Origin: Sambucus nigra
Taxonomy: Eukaryota; Streptophyta; Magnoliopsida; Dipsacales; Adoxaceae
Assembly (NCBI GenBank): GCA_949130495.1
Contig: OX422211.1
Span: 635,943,717 to 636,007,716 of the forward strand
Direction: 5' to 3'
Length of the DNA: 64,000 nucleotides
Shown: one piece after another, positions 51,301 to 64,000 of the stretch
How the letters are laid out: each line of letters starts with the position of its first letter
Numbering within the stretch: position 1 is the stretch's first letter
Notes under the pieces: generated by a model
Seen by the model: the letters and a program-made list of their open reading frames with translations, nothing else
Told to the model about the DNA's origin: nothing
Databases searched by the model: none
Program-made: the position numbers and the translations under genes

Positions 51301-54300
51301 ATCAATGTAACTCGTAGGAATTGATCGCGCAACCGCGGGACTCTCGATTTGAGAATACAATGATAATTTGCATTTTTTAACTTAGGCTTAAAAACATGTC
51401 ATTAGAGGGTGAAAAATCGAAACAGCTCCCGAACGGCCCCGTGAGTGCCACCAACACCTCCCACGGGACCAAAGTAACTCGTAGTAACTGACTGCGCAGC
51501 CGCGGGACTCCCGATTTGAGAATACGACGATAATTTGCATATTTCTAGACTTAGGCTTAAAACATGGCATTAGAGGGTGAAAACCCGAAATAGCCCCCGA
51601 ACGGCCCCGTGGGTAGCACCAACACCTCCCACGGGACCAATATAACTCGTAGGAACTGACAACGCAGCCGCAGGACTCCCAGTTTGAGAATACAATGATA
51701 ATTTGTATATTTATAGACTTAGGCTTAAAAACATGTCGTTAGAGAGTGAAAACCAGAAACAACCTCCAAACGGCCCCGTGGGTCGCACCAACACCTCCCA
51801 CGGGACCAATGTAACTCGTAGGAACTGACTGCGCAGCCGCGGGACTCTCAGTTTCAGAATATGATGATAATTTGCATTTTTCTAGACTAATGCTTAAAAA
51901 CAAGGCGTTAGAGGGTGAAAACTAGAAACATCCCCCGAACCGCCCCGTGGGTGGCACTAACACCTCCCACGGGACAAATGTAACTCGTAGGAACTGACCC
52001 TTAGCCGCGGGACTCCCGGTTTGAGAATACGATGATAATTTGCATATTACGAGACTTAGGCTTAAAAACATGGCTTTAGAGGGTGAAAACTCGAAACATC
52101 CCCCGAACGGCCGCGTGGGTGGCACCAACACCTCCCACGAGATCAATATAACTCGTAGGAACTGATCACGCAGCCGCGGGACTCTCGGTTTGAGAATACG
52201 ACGATAAATTGCATATTTTAAACTTAGGCTTAAAAACATGTCATTAGAGGGTGAAAACTCGAAACAGCTCCCGAACGTCCCCGTGAGTGGCACCAACACC
52301 TCCCACGGGACCAAAGTAACTCGTAGTAACTGACCGCGCAGTCGCGGGACTCCCGGTTTGAGAATACGACAATAATTTGCATATTTCTAGACTTAGGCTA
52401 AAAAATAAGGCATTAGAGGGTGAAAACCCGAAATAGCCCCCGAACGGCCCTGTGGGTGGCACCAACACCTCCCACGGGACCAATGTAACTCGTAGGAACT
52501 GATAACGCAGCCGCGGGACACTCAGTTTGAGAATACGATGATAATTTGAATATTTCTAGACTTAGGCTTAAAAACATGTCGTTAGAGGGTGAAAATCTGC
52601 AACAACCTCCGAACGGCCCCGTGGGTGGCACCCACACCTCCCACGGGACCAATGTAACTCGTAGGAACTGACTGCACAACCGTGGGACTCTCGGTTTGAG
52701 AATACGATGATAATTTGCATATTTCTAGACTTAGGCTTAAAAACATGGCGTTAGAGGGTGAAAACCCAAAACATCTCCCGAACGGCCCCGTGGATGGCAC
52801 CAACACGTCCCACGGGACCAATGTAACTCGTAGGAACTGACCGAGCAGCGGCTAGACTCCCGATTTGAGAATATGATGAATATTCGCATATTTCTAGTCT
52901 TAGGCTTAAAAACATGGTGTTAGTGTGTGAAAACCCGAAACAGCACCCGAACGGCCCCGTGGGTGGCACCAACATCTCCCACGGGATAATCTAACTCGTA
53001 CAAACTCACCCCGCAGCCGTGCGAATGCCGATTAGAGAATACAATGATAATTTTCATATATCTAGACTTAGGCTTAAAAACATTGCATTAGAGAAAACCC
53101 GAAATAGCCCCAAAACGGCCCCGGGGGTGGCACCAACACCTGCAATGGGACCCATGTAACTCGTATGAACAGATCGTGCAGCCGCGGGACTCCCGGTATG
53201 ACAATACAACAATAATTTGCATATTTTTTAACTTAGTCTTAAAAACATGGCGTTAGAGGGTGAAAACTCGAAACAGCACCCGAACGGCCCCGTGGGTGGT
53301 ACCAACACCTCCCATGGGACCAATGTAACTCGTAGAAACTGACCGCGCAGCCGCGGGACTCTCGGTTTGAGAATATGATGTTAATTTGCATATTTTTAGA
53401 CTAATGCTTAAAAACATTACGTTAGAGGGTGAAAACTAGAAACATCCCCCGAACCGCCCCATGGGTGGCACCAACACCTCCCACGGGACAAATATAACTC
53501 GTAGGAACTGACCGTTATCCGCGGGACTCCCGGTTTGAGAATACAACGATAATTTGCATATTACTAGACTTTGGCTTAAAAACATGGCTTTAGAGGGTGA
53601 AAACCCGAAACATCCTCCGAACGGCCCCGTGGGTGGCACCAACACCCACCACGAGATCAATGTAACTCGTAGGAACTGACCGCGCAGCCGCGAGACTCTC
53701 GGTTTGAGAATACGACGATAATTTGTGTATTTTTAAACTTAGGCTTAAAAACATGTCATTAGAGGGTAAAAACCCGAAACAGCCCCCGAACGGCCCCGTG
53801 AGTGGCACCAACACCTCCCACGGGACCAAAGTAACTCGTAGTTACTGACCGCGTAGCCGCGGGACTCTCGGTTTGAGAATACGATGATAATTTGCATATT
53901 TTTAGGCTTAAACTTAAAAACATGGCGTTAGATGGTAAAAACCCGAAACATCCCCCGAACGGCCCTGTGAGTGGCACCAACACCTCCCACGGGACCAATG
54001 TAACTCGTAGGAACTGATAGGGAATCCGTGGGACTCCCGATTTAAGAATACGACGATAATTTGTATATTTCTAGACTTGGGCTTAAAAATATGGCGTTAG
54101 AGGGTGAAAACTCGAAACAGCCCAGGAACGGCTCCGTGGGTGGCACCAACACCTCCCACGGGACCAATATAACTCATAGGAACTGACCCCGCCCCCCCGC
54201 GGGACTCCCGATTTGAGAATACGACGATAATTTACATATTTCTAGACATAGGCTTAAAAACATGGCATTAGAGGATGAAAATCCGAAATAGCCCCCGAAC

Positions 54301-57300
54301 GGCCCCGTGGGTGGCACCAACACCTCCCACGGGACCAATGTAACTCGTAGGAACTAACCGCACAGCCGCGGGACTCTCGGTTTGAGAATACTACGATAAT
54401 TTGCATATTTTGAAACTTAGGCTTAAAAACATGTCGTTTGAGGGTAAAAACTCAAAATAGCCCCCGAACGGCCCCTTGAGTTGCGCCAACACCTCCCACG
54501 GGACCAATGTAACTCATAGGAACTAATCGCGCAGCCGCGGGACTCCCCGTTTGAGAATGCGATGATAATTTGCATATTTCAAGACTTAGGCCTAAAAACA
54601 TTATGTTAGAGGGTGATAACCCGAAACATACGCCGAACGACCCCGTGGGTGGCACCAACAGATCCCATGGGACCAATGTAACTCGTAGGAACTGACCCTG
54701 TAGCCGCGGGACTCCCGGTTTGAGAATACGACGATAATTTGCATATTTTAAGACTTAGGCTTAAAAACATGGATTTAGAGGGTGAAAACCATAAACATCC
54801 CCCAAACGGCCCTGTGGGTGGCACCAACACCTCCCACGGGACCAATGTAACTTGTAGGAAGTGACCGCGCAGCCGCGGGACTCCCGGATGGAGAATACGA
54901 TGATAATTTTCATATTTTTAAACTTAGGAATAAAAACATGTCGCTAGAGGGTGAAACCCGTAACAACCCCCGAATGACCCTGTGAGTGGCACCAACACCT
55001 CCCAAGGGACCAAAGTAATTCGTAGGAACTGACCGCACAGCTGCGGGACTCCCGTTTTGAGAATACGATCATAATTTGTATATTTCTAGACTTAGGCTGA
55101 AAAACATTGCGTTAGAGGGTGAAAACCCTAAACTGCCCCCGAACGGCCCCGTGGGTGGTACCAACACCTCCCACGAGACCAACGCCACTCATACGAATTG
55201 ACCGCACAGCCACGGGACTCCCGGTTTGAGAATATGACGATAATTTGCATATTGCAAGACACAGGCTTAAAAACATGGCGATAGAAGGTGAAAACCCAAA
55301 AAAGCACTCGAACGGCCCCGTGGGTGGCACCAACAACTCCCATAGGACCAATGTAACTCGTACGAACTGACCCCGCAGCCGTGGGAATGCCGATTAGAGA
55401 ATACGATGATAATTTTCATATATATAGACTTAGTCTTAAAAACATTGCGTTAGAGGGTGAAAACCCGAAACAGCCCCTGAACGGCCCCGTGGGTGACACC
55501 AACACCTCCCACAGGACAAATGTAACTCATAGGAACTTACCCTGTAGCCGCGGGACTCCCAGTTTGAGAATACGATGATAATTTGCATATTTCTAGACTT
55601 AGGATTAAAAACATGGCTTTAGAGGGTGAAAACCAAAAATATCCCCCGAATGGCCTCGTGGGTGGCACCAACACCTCCCACGGGACCAATGTAACTCGTA
55701 GGAAGTGACCGCGCAGCCGCGGGACTCCCGGTATGAGAATACGATGATAATTTGCATATTTTTAAACATAGGCATAAAAACATGTCGTTAGAGGGTGAAA
55801 TAGCCCCCAAACGGCCCCCCTGAGTGGCACCAACACTTTCCAAGGGATCAAAGTAACTCGTAGGAACTGACCGCGCAGCCGCGGGACTCCCGGTTTGAGA
55901 ATACTATCATAATTTGCATATTTCTAGACTTAGGCTTAAAATCATTGCGTTAGAGGGTGAAAACCCTAAACTGCCCCTGAACGGCCCTCTGGGTGGCACC
56001 AACACCTCCCACGGGACCAACGTCACTCGTAGGAACTAACCGCACAGCCGTGAGACTCCCGGTTTCAGAATACAATGATAATTTTCATATTTCAAGACTT
56101 ATTCTTAAAAACATGGTCATAGAAGATGAAAACCGCAAACAGCACCCGAACGGCCCCGTGGGTGGCACCAACACCTCCCACGGGACCAATGTAACTCGTA
56201 CGAACTGACCCCGTAGCCGCGGGACTCCCGGTTTGAAAATACAATGATAATTTTCATATTTCTAGACTTAGGCTTAAAAACATGGCGTTACAGGGTAAAA
56301 ACCAGAAATAGCCCCCGAACGGCCCTGTGGGGGACACCAACACCTCCCAAGGGACTAATGTAACTCGTAGGAACTGAAATCGCAGCCGCGAGACTCCCAG
56401 TTGCAGAATACGACGATAATTTGCATATTTCTAGACTTAGGCATAAAAACAAGGCATTAGAGGGTGAAAACCCGTTACAGCCCCCGAACGGCCCCGTGGG
56501 TGACACTAACACCTCCCACGGGACCAATGTAAATCGTAGGAACTGACCGCGCCGCTGCGGGACTCCCGATTTAAGAATACATTGATAATTTGAAAATTTC
56601 TAGACTTAGGCTTGAAAACAAGGCGTTAGAGGTTGAAAACCCGAAACATCCCCCGAACGGCCCCGTGGGTGGCACCAACACCTCCCACGGGATCAATGTA
56701 ACTCGTAGGAACTAACCGCGCAGCCGCAGGACTCTCGGTTTGAGAATACGACTATAATTTTCATATTTTTAAACTTAGGCTTAAAAACATGTCATTAGAG
56801 GGTGAAAACCCAAAACAGCCCCCGAACGGTCCCATGAGTGGCACCAACACCTCTCACGGGACAAAAGTTACTCGTAGTAACTGACTGTGCAGCCGTGGGA
56901 CTCCCGATTTGCGAATACGACGATAATTTGCATATTTATAGACTTAGGCTTAAAAACAAGGTGTTAGAGGGTGAAAACTCGAAACAGCACAGGAACGGCC
57001 CCGTGGGTTGCACTAAAACCTTCCACGGGACCAATATAACTCGTAGGAGCTGACCCCGCAGTCGCGGGACTCTCGGTTTGAGAATACGACGATAATTTGC
57101 ACATTTCTAGACATGGCCTTAAAAACATGGCATTAGAGGATTAAAACTCGAAATAACCCCCGAACGGCCCCGTGAGTGGCACCAACACCTCCCACGAAAC
57201 GAATGTAACTCGTAGGAAGTGACTGCGTAACCGTGGGACTCTCGGTTTGAGAATACGATGATAATTTGTATATTTTTAAACTTAGGCTTAAAAACATAAC

Positions 57301-57749
57301 GTTAGAGGGTGAAAACCCGAAACATCCCCCGAACGGCCTCGTGGGTGGCACCAACACCTCCCACGGGACCAATGTAACTCGTATGAACTGACCGCGCAGC
57401 CGCGGGACTCTCAGTTTGACAATACGACGATAATTTGTATATTTTTAAACTTAGGCTTAAAAACATGGCGTTAGAGGTTAAAAACTCGAAACAGCCCCCG
57501 AACGGCCCTTGAGTGGCACCAACACCTCCCACAGGACAAATGTAACTAGTAGGAATTGACCCTGTAGCCGCGGGACTCCCGGTTTGAGAATATGATGATA
57601 ATTTGCATATTTCTAGACTTAGTCTTAAAAACATGGATTTAGAGGGTGCAAACCAGAAACATCCCCCAAACGACCCCGTGGGTGGCGCCAACACCTCCCA
57701 CGGGACCAATGTAACTCGTAGGAAGTGACCGCGCAGCCGCGGGACTCCC

Positions 57750-60700
57750 GGTTTGAGAATACGATGATAATTTGCATATTTTTAAACTTAGGAATAAAAT
57801 CATGTCGTTAGAGGGTGAAAATCCGTAACAGCCCCCGAATGGCCCCGTAAGGGGCACCAACACCTCCCAAGGGACCAAAGTAACTCGTAGGAACTGACCC
57901 CACCGCCGCGGGACTCCCGTTTTGAGAATACGATCATATTTTGCATATTTCTAGAATTAGGCTTAAAAACATTGCGTTAGAGGGTGAAAACCCTAAACTG
58001 CCCCCGAACGGCTCCATGGGTGGCACCAACACATACCACGGGACCAACGTCACTCATACCAACTGACCGTGCAGCCACGGTTTTGGGAATACGATCATAA
58101 TTTTCACATTTCTAGACTTAGGCTTAAGAACATGGTGATAGAAGCTTAAAACCGAAAACAGCACCCGAACGGCCCCGTGGGTGGTAGTAACACCTCCCAT
58201 GGGACCAATGTAACTCGTACGAACTGACCCCATAGCCGCGGGACTCCCGGTTTGAGAATACGATGATAATTATCATATTTCTAGACTTAGGCTTAAAAAC
58301 ATGGCGTTATAGGTTGAAAACCAGAAATAGCCCCTAAACGGCCCTATGGGCGACACCAACACCTCCCACGGGTCTAATGTAACTCGTAGGAACTGATATC
58401 GCAACCGCGGGACTCCCAGTTGGAGAATACAACGATAATTTGCATCATTCTAGACTTAGGCTTCAAAACATGGCATTAGAGGGTGAAAACCCGATACAAC
58501 CCCCGAACGGCCCCGTGGGTGACACCAACACCTCCCACGAGACCAAGGTAAATCGTAGGAACTAACCGCGCCGCCGCGGGACTCCCGATTTGAGAATACG
58601 ATGATAATTTTCATATTTCTAGACTTAGGCTTAAAAACAAGGCGTTAGAGGGTGAAAACCCGAAACAGCCCCATAACGACCCTGTGGGTGGCACCAACAC
58701 CTCCCACAGGACCAATGTTACTCGTAGGAACTGACCGCGCAGCAGCGTGACTCCTAATTTGAGAATACGATGATAATTTGCATATTTTTAGACTTAGGCT
58801 TAAAAACATTGCGTTAGAGGGTGAAAACCCGAAATAGCCCCCAAACGGCCCTGTGGGTGGCACCAACACCTCCCACGGGACCAATGTAACTCGTAGGAAT
58901 TGACCGTGCAGCCGCAAGACTACCGATTGGAGAATATGATGATAATTTGGATATTTCTAGACGTAGGCTAAAAAATAAGGTGTTAGAGGGTGAAAACCCA
59001 AAACAGCCCCCGAGCGGCACCGGGGGTGGCACCAACACTTCCAACGGGACCAATGTAACTCGTAGGAATAGATCGTGCAGCCGTGGGACTCCCGGTATGA
59101 GAATTAAAAAATAATTTGCATATTTCTAGACTTAGGCTTAAAAACATGGCGTTAGAAGGTGAAAACCCAAAACAGAACTCGAACGGCCCCGTGGGTGGCA
59201 CCAACACCTCCCACGGGACCAATATAACTCGTAGGAACTGATCGCGCAGCCGCGGGACTCCCGGTTTGAGAATATGACGATAATTTGCATATTTCTAGAC
59301 TTAAGCTTAAAAACATGGCGTTAGAGGGGGGAAAACCGAAATAGCCCCCAAACGGCCTTGTGGGTCGCACCAACACCTCCCACGGGACCAATGTAACTCG
59401 TACGAACTGACCCCGCTACCGCGGGACTCCCAATTAGAGAATACGATAATAATTTTCATATATCTAGACTTAGGATTAAAAACATGGCATTAGAGGGACA
59501 AAACTAGAAACATCCCCCGAACCTCCCCGTGGGTGGCACCCACACCACCCCGCAGGACCAATGTAACTCATACGAACTGACCCCGCAGCCGCGGGACTCC
59601 CGTTTTGAGAATACGATGATAATTTTCATATTTCTAGACTTAGGCTTAAAAACATGGCTTTAGAGGGTGAAAACCCGAAACATCCACCGAACGGCCCCGT
59701 GGGTGGCATCAACACCTCCCACGGGACCAATGTAACTCGTAGGAACTGACACCGCAACTGCGGGACTCTCGGTTTGAGAATACGATGATAATTTGTTTAT
59801 TTATAGACTTAGGCTAAAAAACATGGCTTTAGAGGGGGAAAACCCGAAACATCCCCCGAACGGCCCCGGGGATGGCACCAACACCTCCCAAGGGACCAAT
59901 GTAACTCGTAGGAACAGTTCGCGCAGCTGCGGGACTCTCGGTACGAGAATACAACAATAATTTACATATTTCCAAACTTAGGCTTAAGAACATGGCGTTA
60001 GAAGGAGAAAACCCAAAACAACACCCGATCGACCCCGTGGATGGCACCAACACCTCCCACGGGACCAATATAAAACGTAGGAACTGATCGCGCAGCTCGA
60101 GACTCCCAGTTTGAGAATATGATGATAATTTGTATCTTTTTAGACTTAGGCACAAAAATATGGCGTTAGAGGGTGAAAACCCGAAACATCTACTGAACGG
60201 CCCCGTGGTGACACCAACACCTCCCACGGGACCAAATAAACTAGTAAGAACTGACCGCGCATCCACAGGACACCCGGTTTGAGAATACGATGATAATTTA
60301 CATATTTCTAGACATATACTTAAAAACAAGGCATTAGACGGTGAAAACTCGAAACATCCCCCGAACGACCCCGTGGGTGGCACCAACACCTCCCACTTGA
60401 CCAATGTAACTGGTAGGAACTGACCGTGCAGCCGCGGGACTCCCGATTTGATAATACAATGATAATTTGTATATTTCTAGACTTAGGCTAAAAAAAAGGC
60501 ATTAGAGGGGGTAAACCCGAAACATCCCCGAACGGCCCCGGGGATGGCACCAATACCTCCCAAGGGACGAATGTAACTCGTAGGAACTGTTCGCGCAGCC
60601 GCGGGACTCCCGGTATGAGAATACAATGATAATTTACATATTTTTTGACTTGGGCTTAAAAACATGGCGTTAGAAGGTGAAAACCCGAAACAGCACCCGA

Positions 60701-61455
60701 TCGGCCCCGTAGATGGCACCAACACCTCCCACGGGACCAATATCAAATGTAGAAACTGACTGCGCAGCCGCGGGACTCCCGGTTTGAGAATACGGTAATA
60801 ATTTGTATATTTTTAAACATAGGCTTAAAAACATGGTCTTAGAGTGTAAAACCTGAAACAGTCCCCGAACGGCCCCTTTAGTGGCACCAACACCTCACAC
60901 GGGACCAATGTAACTCGTAGGAACTGATCGTGCAGTCGCAGGACTACCAGTTTGAGAATACGATGATAATTTTCATATTTCTAGACTTAGGCTTAAAAAT
61001 ATTGCGTTAGAGGGTGAAAACCCGAAACAGCCCCCGAACGGCCTCGTGGGTGGCACCAACAACTCCCACGGGACCAACGTCACTCGTAGGAATAGACCGC
61101 GCAGCCGCGGGACTCCCAGTTTGAGAATACGACGTTAATTTGCATATTTCTAGACTTATACTTAAAAATATGGCATTAGAAGGTAAAAACCCGAAATAGC
61201 CTCCGAACGGCCCCATGGGTGGCACCAACACCTCCCACGGGACCAATGTAAATCGTAAGAACTGACCGCGCAACCGTGGGACTCCCGTTTTGTGAATATG
61301 ATGATAATTTGCATATTTCTAGACTTAGGCTTAAAAACATTGCGTTCGAGGGTGAAAACCCAAAATAGCCCCCGAACGGCCCCGTGGGTGGCACCAACAC
61401 CTCCCACGAGACCAATATAACTCGTAGGAACTGACCCCGTAGCCGTGGGACTCCC
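57750..61455 (+). repeat. Second 22-monomer family, copy 1 inside duplication B
   Basis: This corresponds to 29,945-33,648 carried along by the 27.8-kb duplication. It includes the same CCCGTAAGGGGCACC monomer (about 57,845-57,860). Confidence 0.85.
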
Positions 61456-64000
61456 GGTTTGAGAATACGATGATAATTTGCATATTTTTAAACTTAGGAA
61501 TAAAATCATGTCGTTAGAGGGTGAAAATCTGTAACATCCCCCGAATGGCCCCGTAAGGGGCACCAACACCTCCCAAGGGACCAAAGTAACTCGTAGGAAC
61601 TGACCCCACAACCGCGGGACTCCCGTTTTTGAGAATACGATCATATTTTGCATATTTCTAGAATTAGGCTTAAAAACATTGCGTTAGAGGGTGAAAACCC
61701 TAAACTGCCCCCGAACGGCTCCATGGGTGGCACCAACACATCCCACGGGACCAACGTCACTCATACCAACTGACCGTGCAGCCACGATTTTGAGAATACG
61801 ATCATAATTTGCACATTTCTAGACTTAGGCTTAAAAACATGGTGATAGAAGCTGAAAACCAGAAACAGCACCCGAACGGCCCCGTGGGTGGCAATAACAC
61901 CTCCCATGGGACCAATGTAACTCGTACGAACTGACCCCATAGCCGCGGGACTCCCGGTTTGAGAATACGATGATAATTATCATATTTCTAGACTTAGGCT
62001 TAAAAACATGGTGTTACAGGGTGAAAACCAGAAATAGCCCCTGAACGGCCCTATGGGGGACACCAACACCTCCCACGGGTCTAATGTAACTCGTAGGAAC
62101 TGATATCGCAACCGCGGGACTCCCACTTGGAGAATACGACGATAATTTGCATCTTTCTAGACTTAGGCTTAAAAACATGGCATTAGATTGTCAAAATCCG
62201 ATACAGCCCCCGAACGGCCCCGTGGGTGACACCAACACCTCCCACGGGACCAAGGTAAATCGTAGGAACTAACCGCGCCGCCGCGGGACTCCCGATTTGA
62301 GAATACGATGATAATTTTCATATTTCTAGACTTAGGCTTAAAAACAAGGCGTTAGAGGGTGAAAACCCAAAACAGCCCCTGAACGACCCTGTAGGTGGCA
62401 CCAACACCTCCCACAGGACCAATGTTACTCGTAGGAACTGACCGCGCAGCAGCGTGACTCCTAATTTGAGAATACGATGATAATTTGCATATTTTTAGAC
62501 TTAGGCTTAAAAACATTACGTTAGAGGGTGAAAACCCGAAATAACCCCCGAACGGCCCTGTGGGTGGCACCAACACCTCCCACGGGACCAATGTAACTCG
62601 TAGGAATTGACCGTGCAGCCACAAGACTCCCGATTGGAGAATACGATGATAATTTGGATATTTCTAGACTTAGGCAAAAAAATAAGGTGTTAGAGGGTGA
62701 AAACCCAAAACAGCCCCCGAACGGCCCCGGGGGTGGCACCAACATTTCCAACGGGACCAATGTAACTCGTAGGAACAGATCGTGCAGCCGTGGGACTCCC
62801 GGTATGAGAATTAAAAAATAATTTGCATAATTCTAGACTTAGGCTTAAAAACATGGCGTTAGAAGATGAAAACCCGAAACAGAACCCGAACGGCCCCGTG
62901 GGTGGCACCAACACCTCCCACGGGACCAATATAACTCGCAGGAACTGATCGCGCAGCCGCGGGACTCCCGGTTTGAGAATATGACGATAATTTGCATATT
63001 TCTAGACTTAAGCTTAAAAAAATGGCGTTAGAGGGGGAAAAACCGAAATAGCCCCCAAATGGCCTTGTGGGTGGCACCAACACCTCCCACGGGACCAATG
63101 TAACTCGTACGAACTGACCCCGCTACCGCGGGACTCCCAATTAGAGAATACGATGATAATTTTCATATATCTAGACTTAGGATTAAAAACATGGCATTAG
63201 AGGGACAAAACTAGAAACATCCCCCTAACCTCCCCGTGGGTGGCACCCACACCACCCACGGGACCAATGTAACTCGTACGAACTGACCCCGCAGCCGCGG
63301 GACTCCTGTTTTGAGAATACGATGATAATTTCCATATTTCTAGACTTAGGCTTAAAACATGGCTTTAGAGGGTGAAAACCCGAAACATCCACCGAACGGC
63401 CCCGTGGGTGGCATCAACACCTCCCACGGGACCAATGTAACTCGTAGGAACTGACACCGCAGCCGTGGGACTCTCGGTTTGAGAATACGATGATAATTTG
63501 TTTATTTATAGACTTAGGCTAAAAAACATGGCTTTAGAGGGGGAAAACCCGAAACATCCCCCGAACGGCCCCGGGGATGGCACCAACACCTCCCAAGGGA
63601 CCAATGTAACTCGTAGGAATAGTTCGCGCAGCCGCAGGACTCCCGGTACGAGAATACAACAATAATTTACATATTTCCAAACTTAGGCTTAAGAACATGG
63701 CGTTAGAAGGTGAAAACCCAAAACAACACCCGATCGACCCCGTGGATGGCACCAACACCTCCCACGGGACCAATATAAAACGTAGGAACTGATCGCGCAG
63801 CTCGAGACTCCAAGTTTGAGAATATGATGATAATTTGTATATTTTTAGACTTAGGCACAAAAATATGGCGTTAGAGGGTGAAAACCCCAAAACATCTCCC
63901 GAACGGCCTCGTGGTGACACCAACACCTCCCACGGGACCAAATAAACTAGTAAGAACTGACCGCGCATCCACAGGACTCCCGGTTTGAGAATACGATGAT
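61456..64000 (+). repeat. Second 22-monomer family, copy 2 inside duplication B (truncated)
   Basis: This corresponds to 33,649 to about 36,193 and is cut by the window edge. Confidence 0.83.

Larger units (their letters stand above)
6871..64000 (+). repeat. Tandem satellite array, ~169-bp monomer, ~338 copies, head to tail
   Basis: Anchoring on GACTCCCGGTTTGAG-like starts gives spacings of 169 bp again and again (for example 6,991, 7,160, 7,329; 18,132 and 18,301). Each monomer has an AT-rich half (GATAATTTGCATATTTCTAG, then CTTAGGCTTAAAAACATGG) and a GC-rich half (CCCCCGAACGGCCCCGTGGG ... CACCAACACCTCCCACGGGA). All copies face the same way, and no transposon or unique DNA interrupts the array, which runs off the window. 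The unit is near nucleosome-plus-linker size, usual for plant centromeric or heterochromatic satellites. The 74-79-codon minus-strand frames that recur every 169 bp are by-products of the repeat: 169 leaves remainder 1 on division by 3, so every monomer repeats the same short frame and its stop. Confidence 0.97.
44567..64000 (+). repeat. Large tandem segmental duplication, copy B (truncated by window)
   Basis: The sequence matches 16,762 to about 36,193 almost base for base up to the window end. Differences noted by eye: 45,096 (C; T in A at 17,291), four extra A near 58,655, one C fewer in each of two C runs (B near 60,025 and 60,368), and base changes near 59,331, 60,781 and 62,734. If the duplication is complete, copy B should end near 72,370, outside the window. 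Confidence 0.93.

Noticed and set aside
7146..64000. Well over a hundred open frames of 74-79 codons (up to 191), mostly minus strand, with a shared protein-like pattern such as WEVLVPPTGPFGGCFGFSPS.
   Set aside because: They recur every 169 bp with the satellite and overlap each other. The monomer length leaves remainder 1 on division by 3, so each closes after about 240 bp; the longer ones arise only where a small indel shifts the register. There is no independent sign of coding constraint.
6871..64000. Possible CRISPR array, because of regular direct repeats.
   Set aside because: The whole 169-bp unit is conserved with no unique spacers, unit length far exceeds CRISPR repeats, and the flanking DNA is a plant-type retrotransposon.
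6871..64000. ATTTGCAT octamer in each monomer as a transcription-factor site.
   Set aside because: It matches the animal POU octamer by sequence only, lies in the general AT-rich half, and is often mutated to TTTCAT or TTTACAT. No evidence for function in plants.
6871..64000. CENP-B box-like motif.
   Set aside because: I found no segment with the TTCG...CGGG box arrangement in the monomers, and plant satellites are not known to depend on it.

Overview
The window looks like plant nuclear DNA, most likely from a seed plant. The left edge carries a decayed Ty3/gypsy retrotransposon of the type common in plants, and the remaining ~57 kb is one uninterrupted tandem satellite array. I see no intact protein-coding gene, rRNA, tRNA, CRISPR array or bacterial-style operon. 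The species cannot be named from this sequence.

Layout. (1) Positions 1-3,610, minus strand: a retrotransposon fragment running gag, zinc-knuckle-like motif, linker, aspartic protease, G-patch-like spacer, and cut by the window edge just before reverse transcriptase. It has at least a dozen in-frame stops and two frame changes, so it is dead. (2) 3,611-4,140: a cluster of short inverted repeats built on GGTCACGGC / GCCGTGACC. (3) 4,141-6,870: AT-rich, mostly unrecognised DNA with a few degenerate tandem repeats, one weak exon-like segment and an AT-palindromic tract. (4) 6,871-64,000: about 338 head-to-tail copies of a ~169-bp monomer, all in one orientation, with no inserted element seen.

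The array has order at several scales. Variant monomers form a three-monomer cassette that recurs, twice at a five-monomer (~0.84 kb) spacing. Twenty-two-monomer higher-order units of ~3.7 kb arose at least twice independently: three copies at about 7.4-18.2 kb and two at about 29.9-37.35 kb. A very recent direct tandem duplication of about 27,805 bp has copy A at ~16,762-44,566 and copy B from ~44,567 past the window end. The two copies differ at only a handful of places that I could find by eye. Monomers at the left border are the most degenerate.

The many 74-79-codon minus-strand open frames in the array are by-products of the repeat. The monomer length leaves remainder 1 on division by 3, so the same open stretch recurs every 169 bp and each copy closes after ~240 bp. 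I do not annotate them as genes. No new protein-based system is visible; the notable object is the nested satellite architecture. The likely setting is heterochromatin (centromeric, pericentromeric, subtelomeric or knob), but the sequence does not say which.
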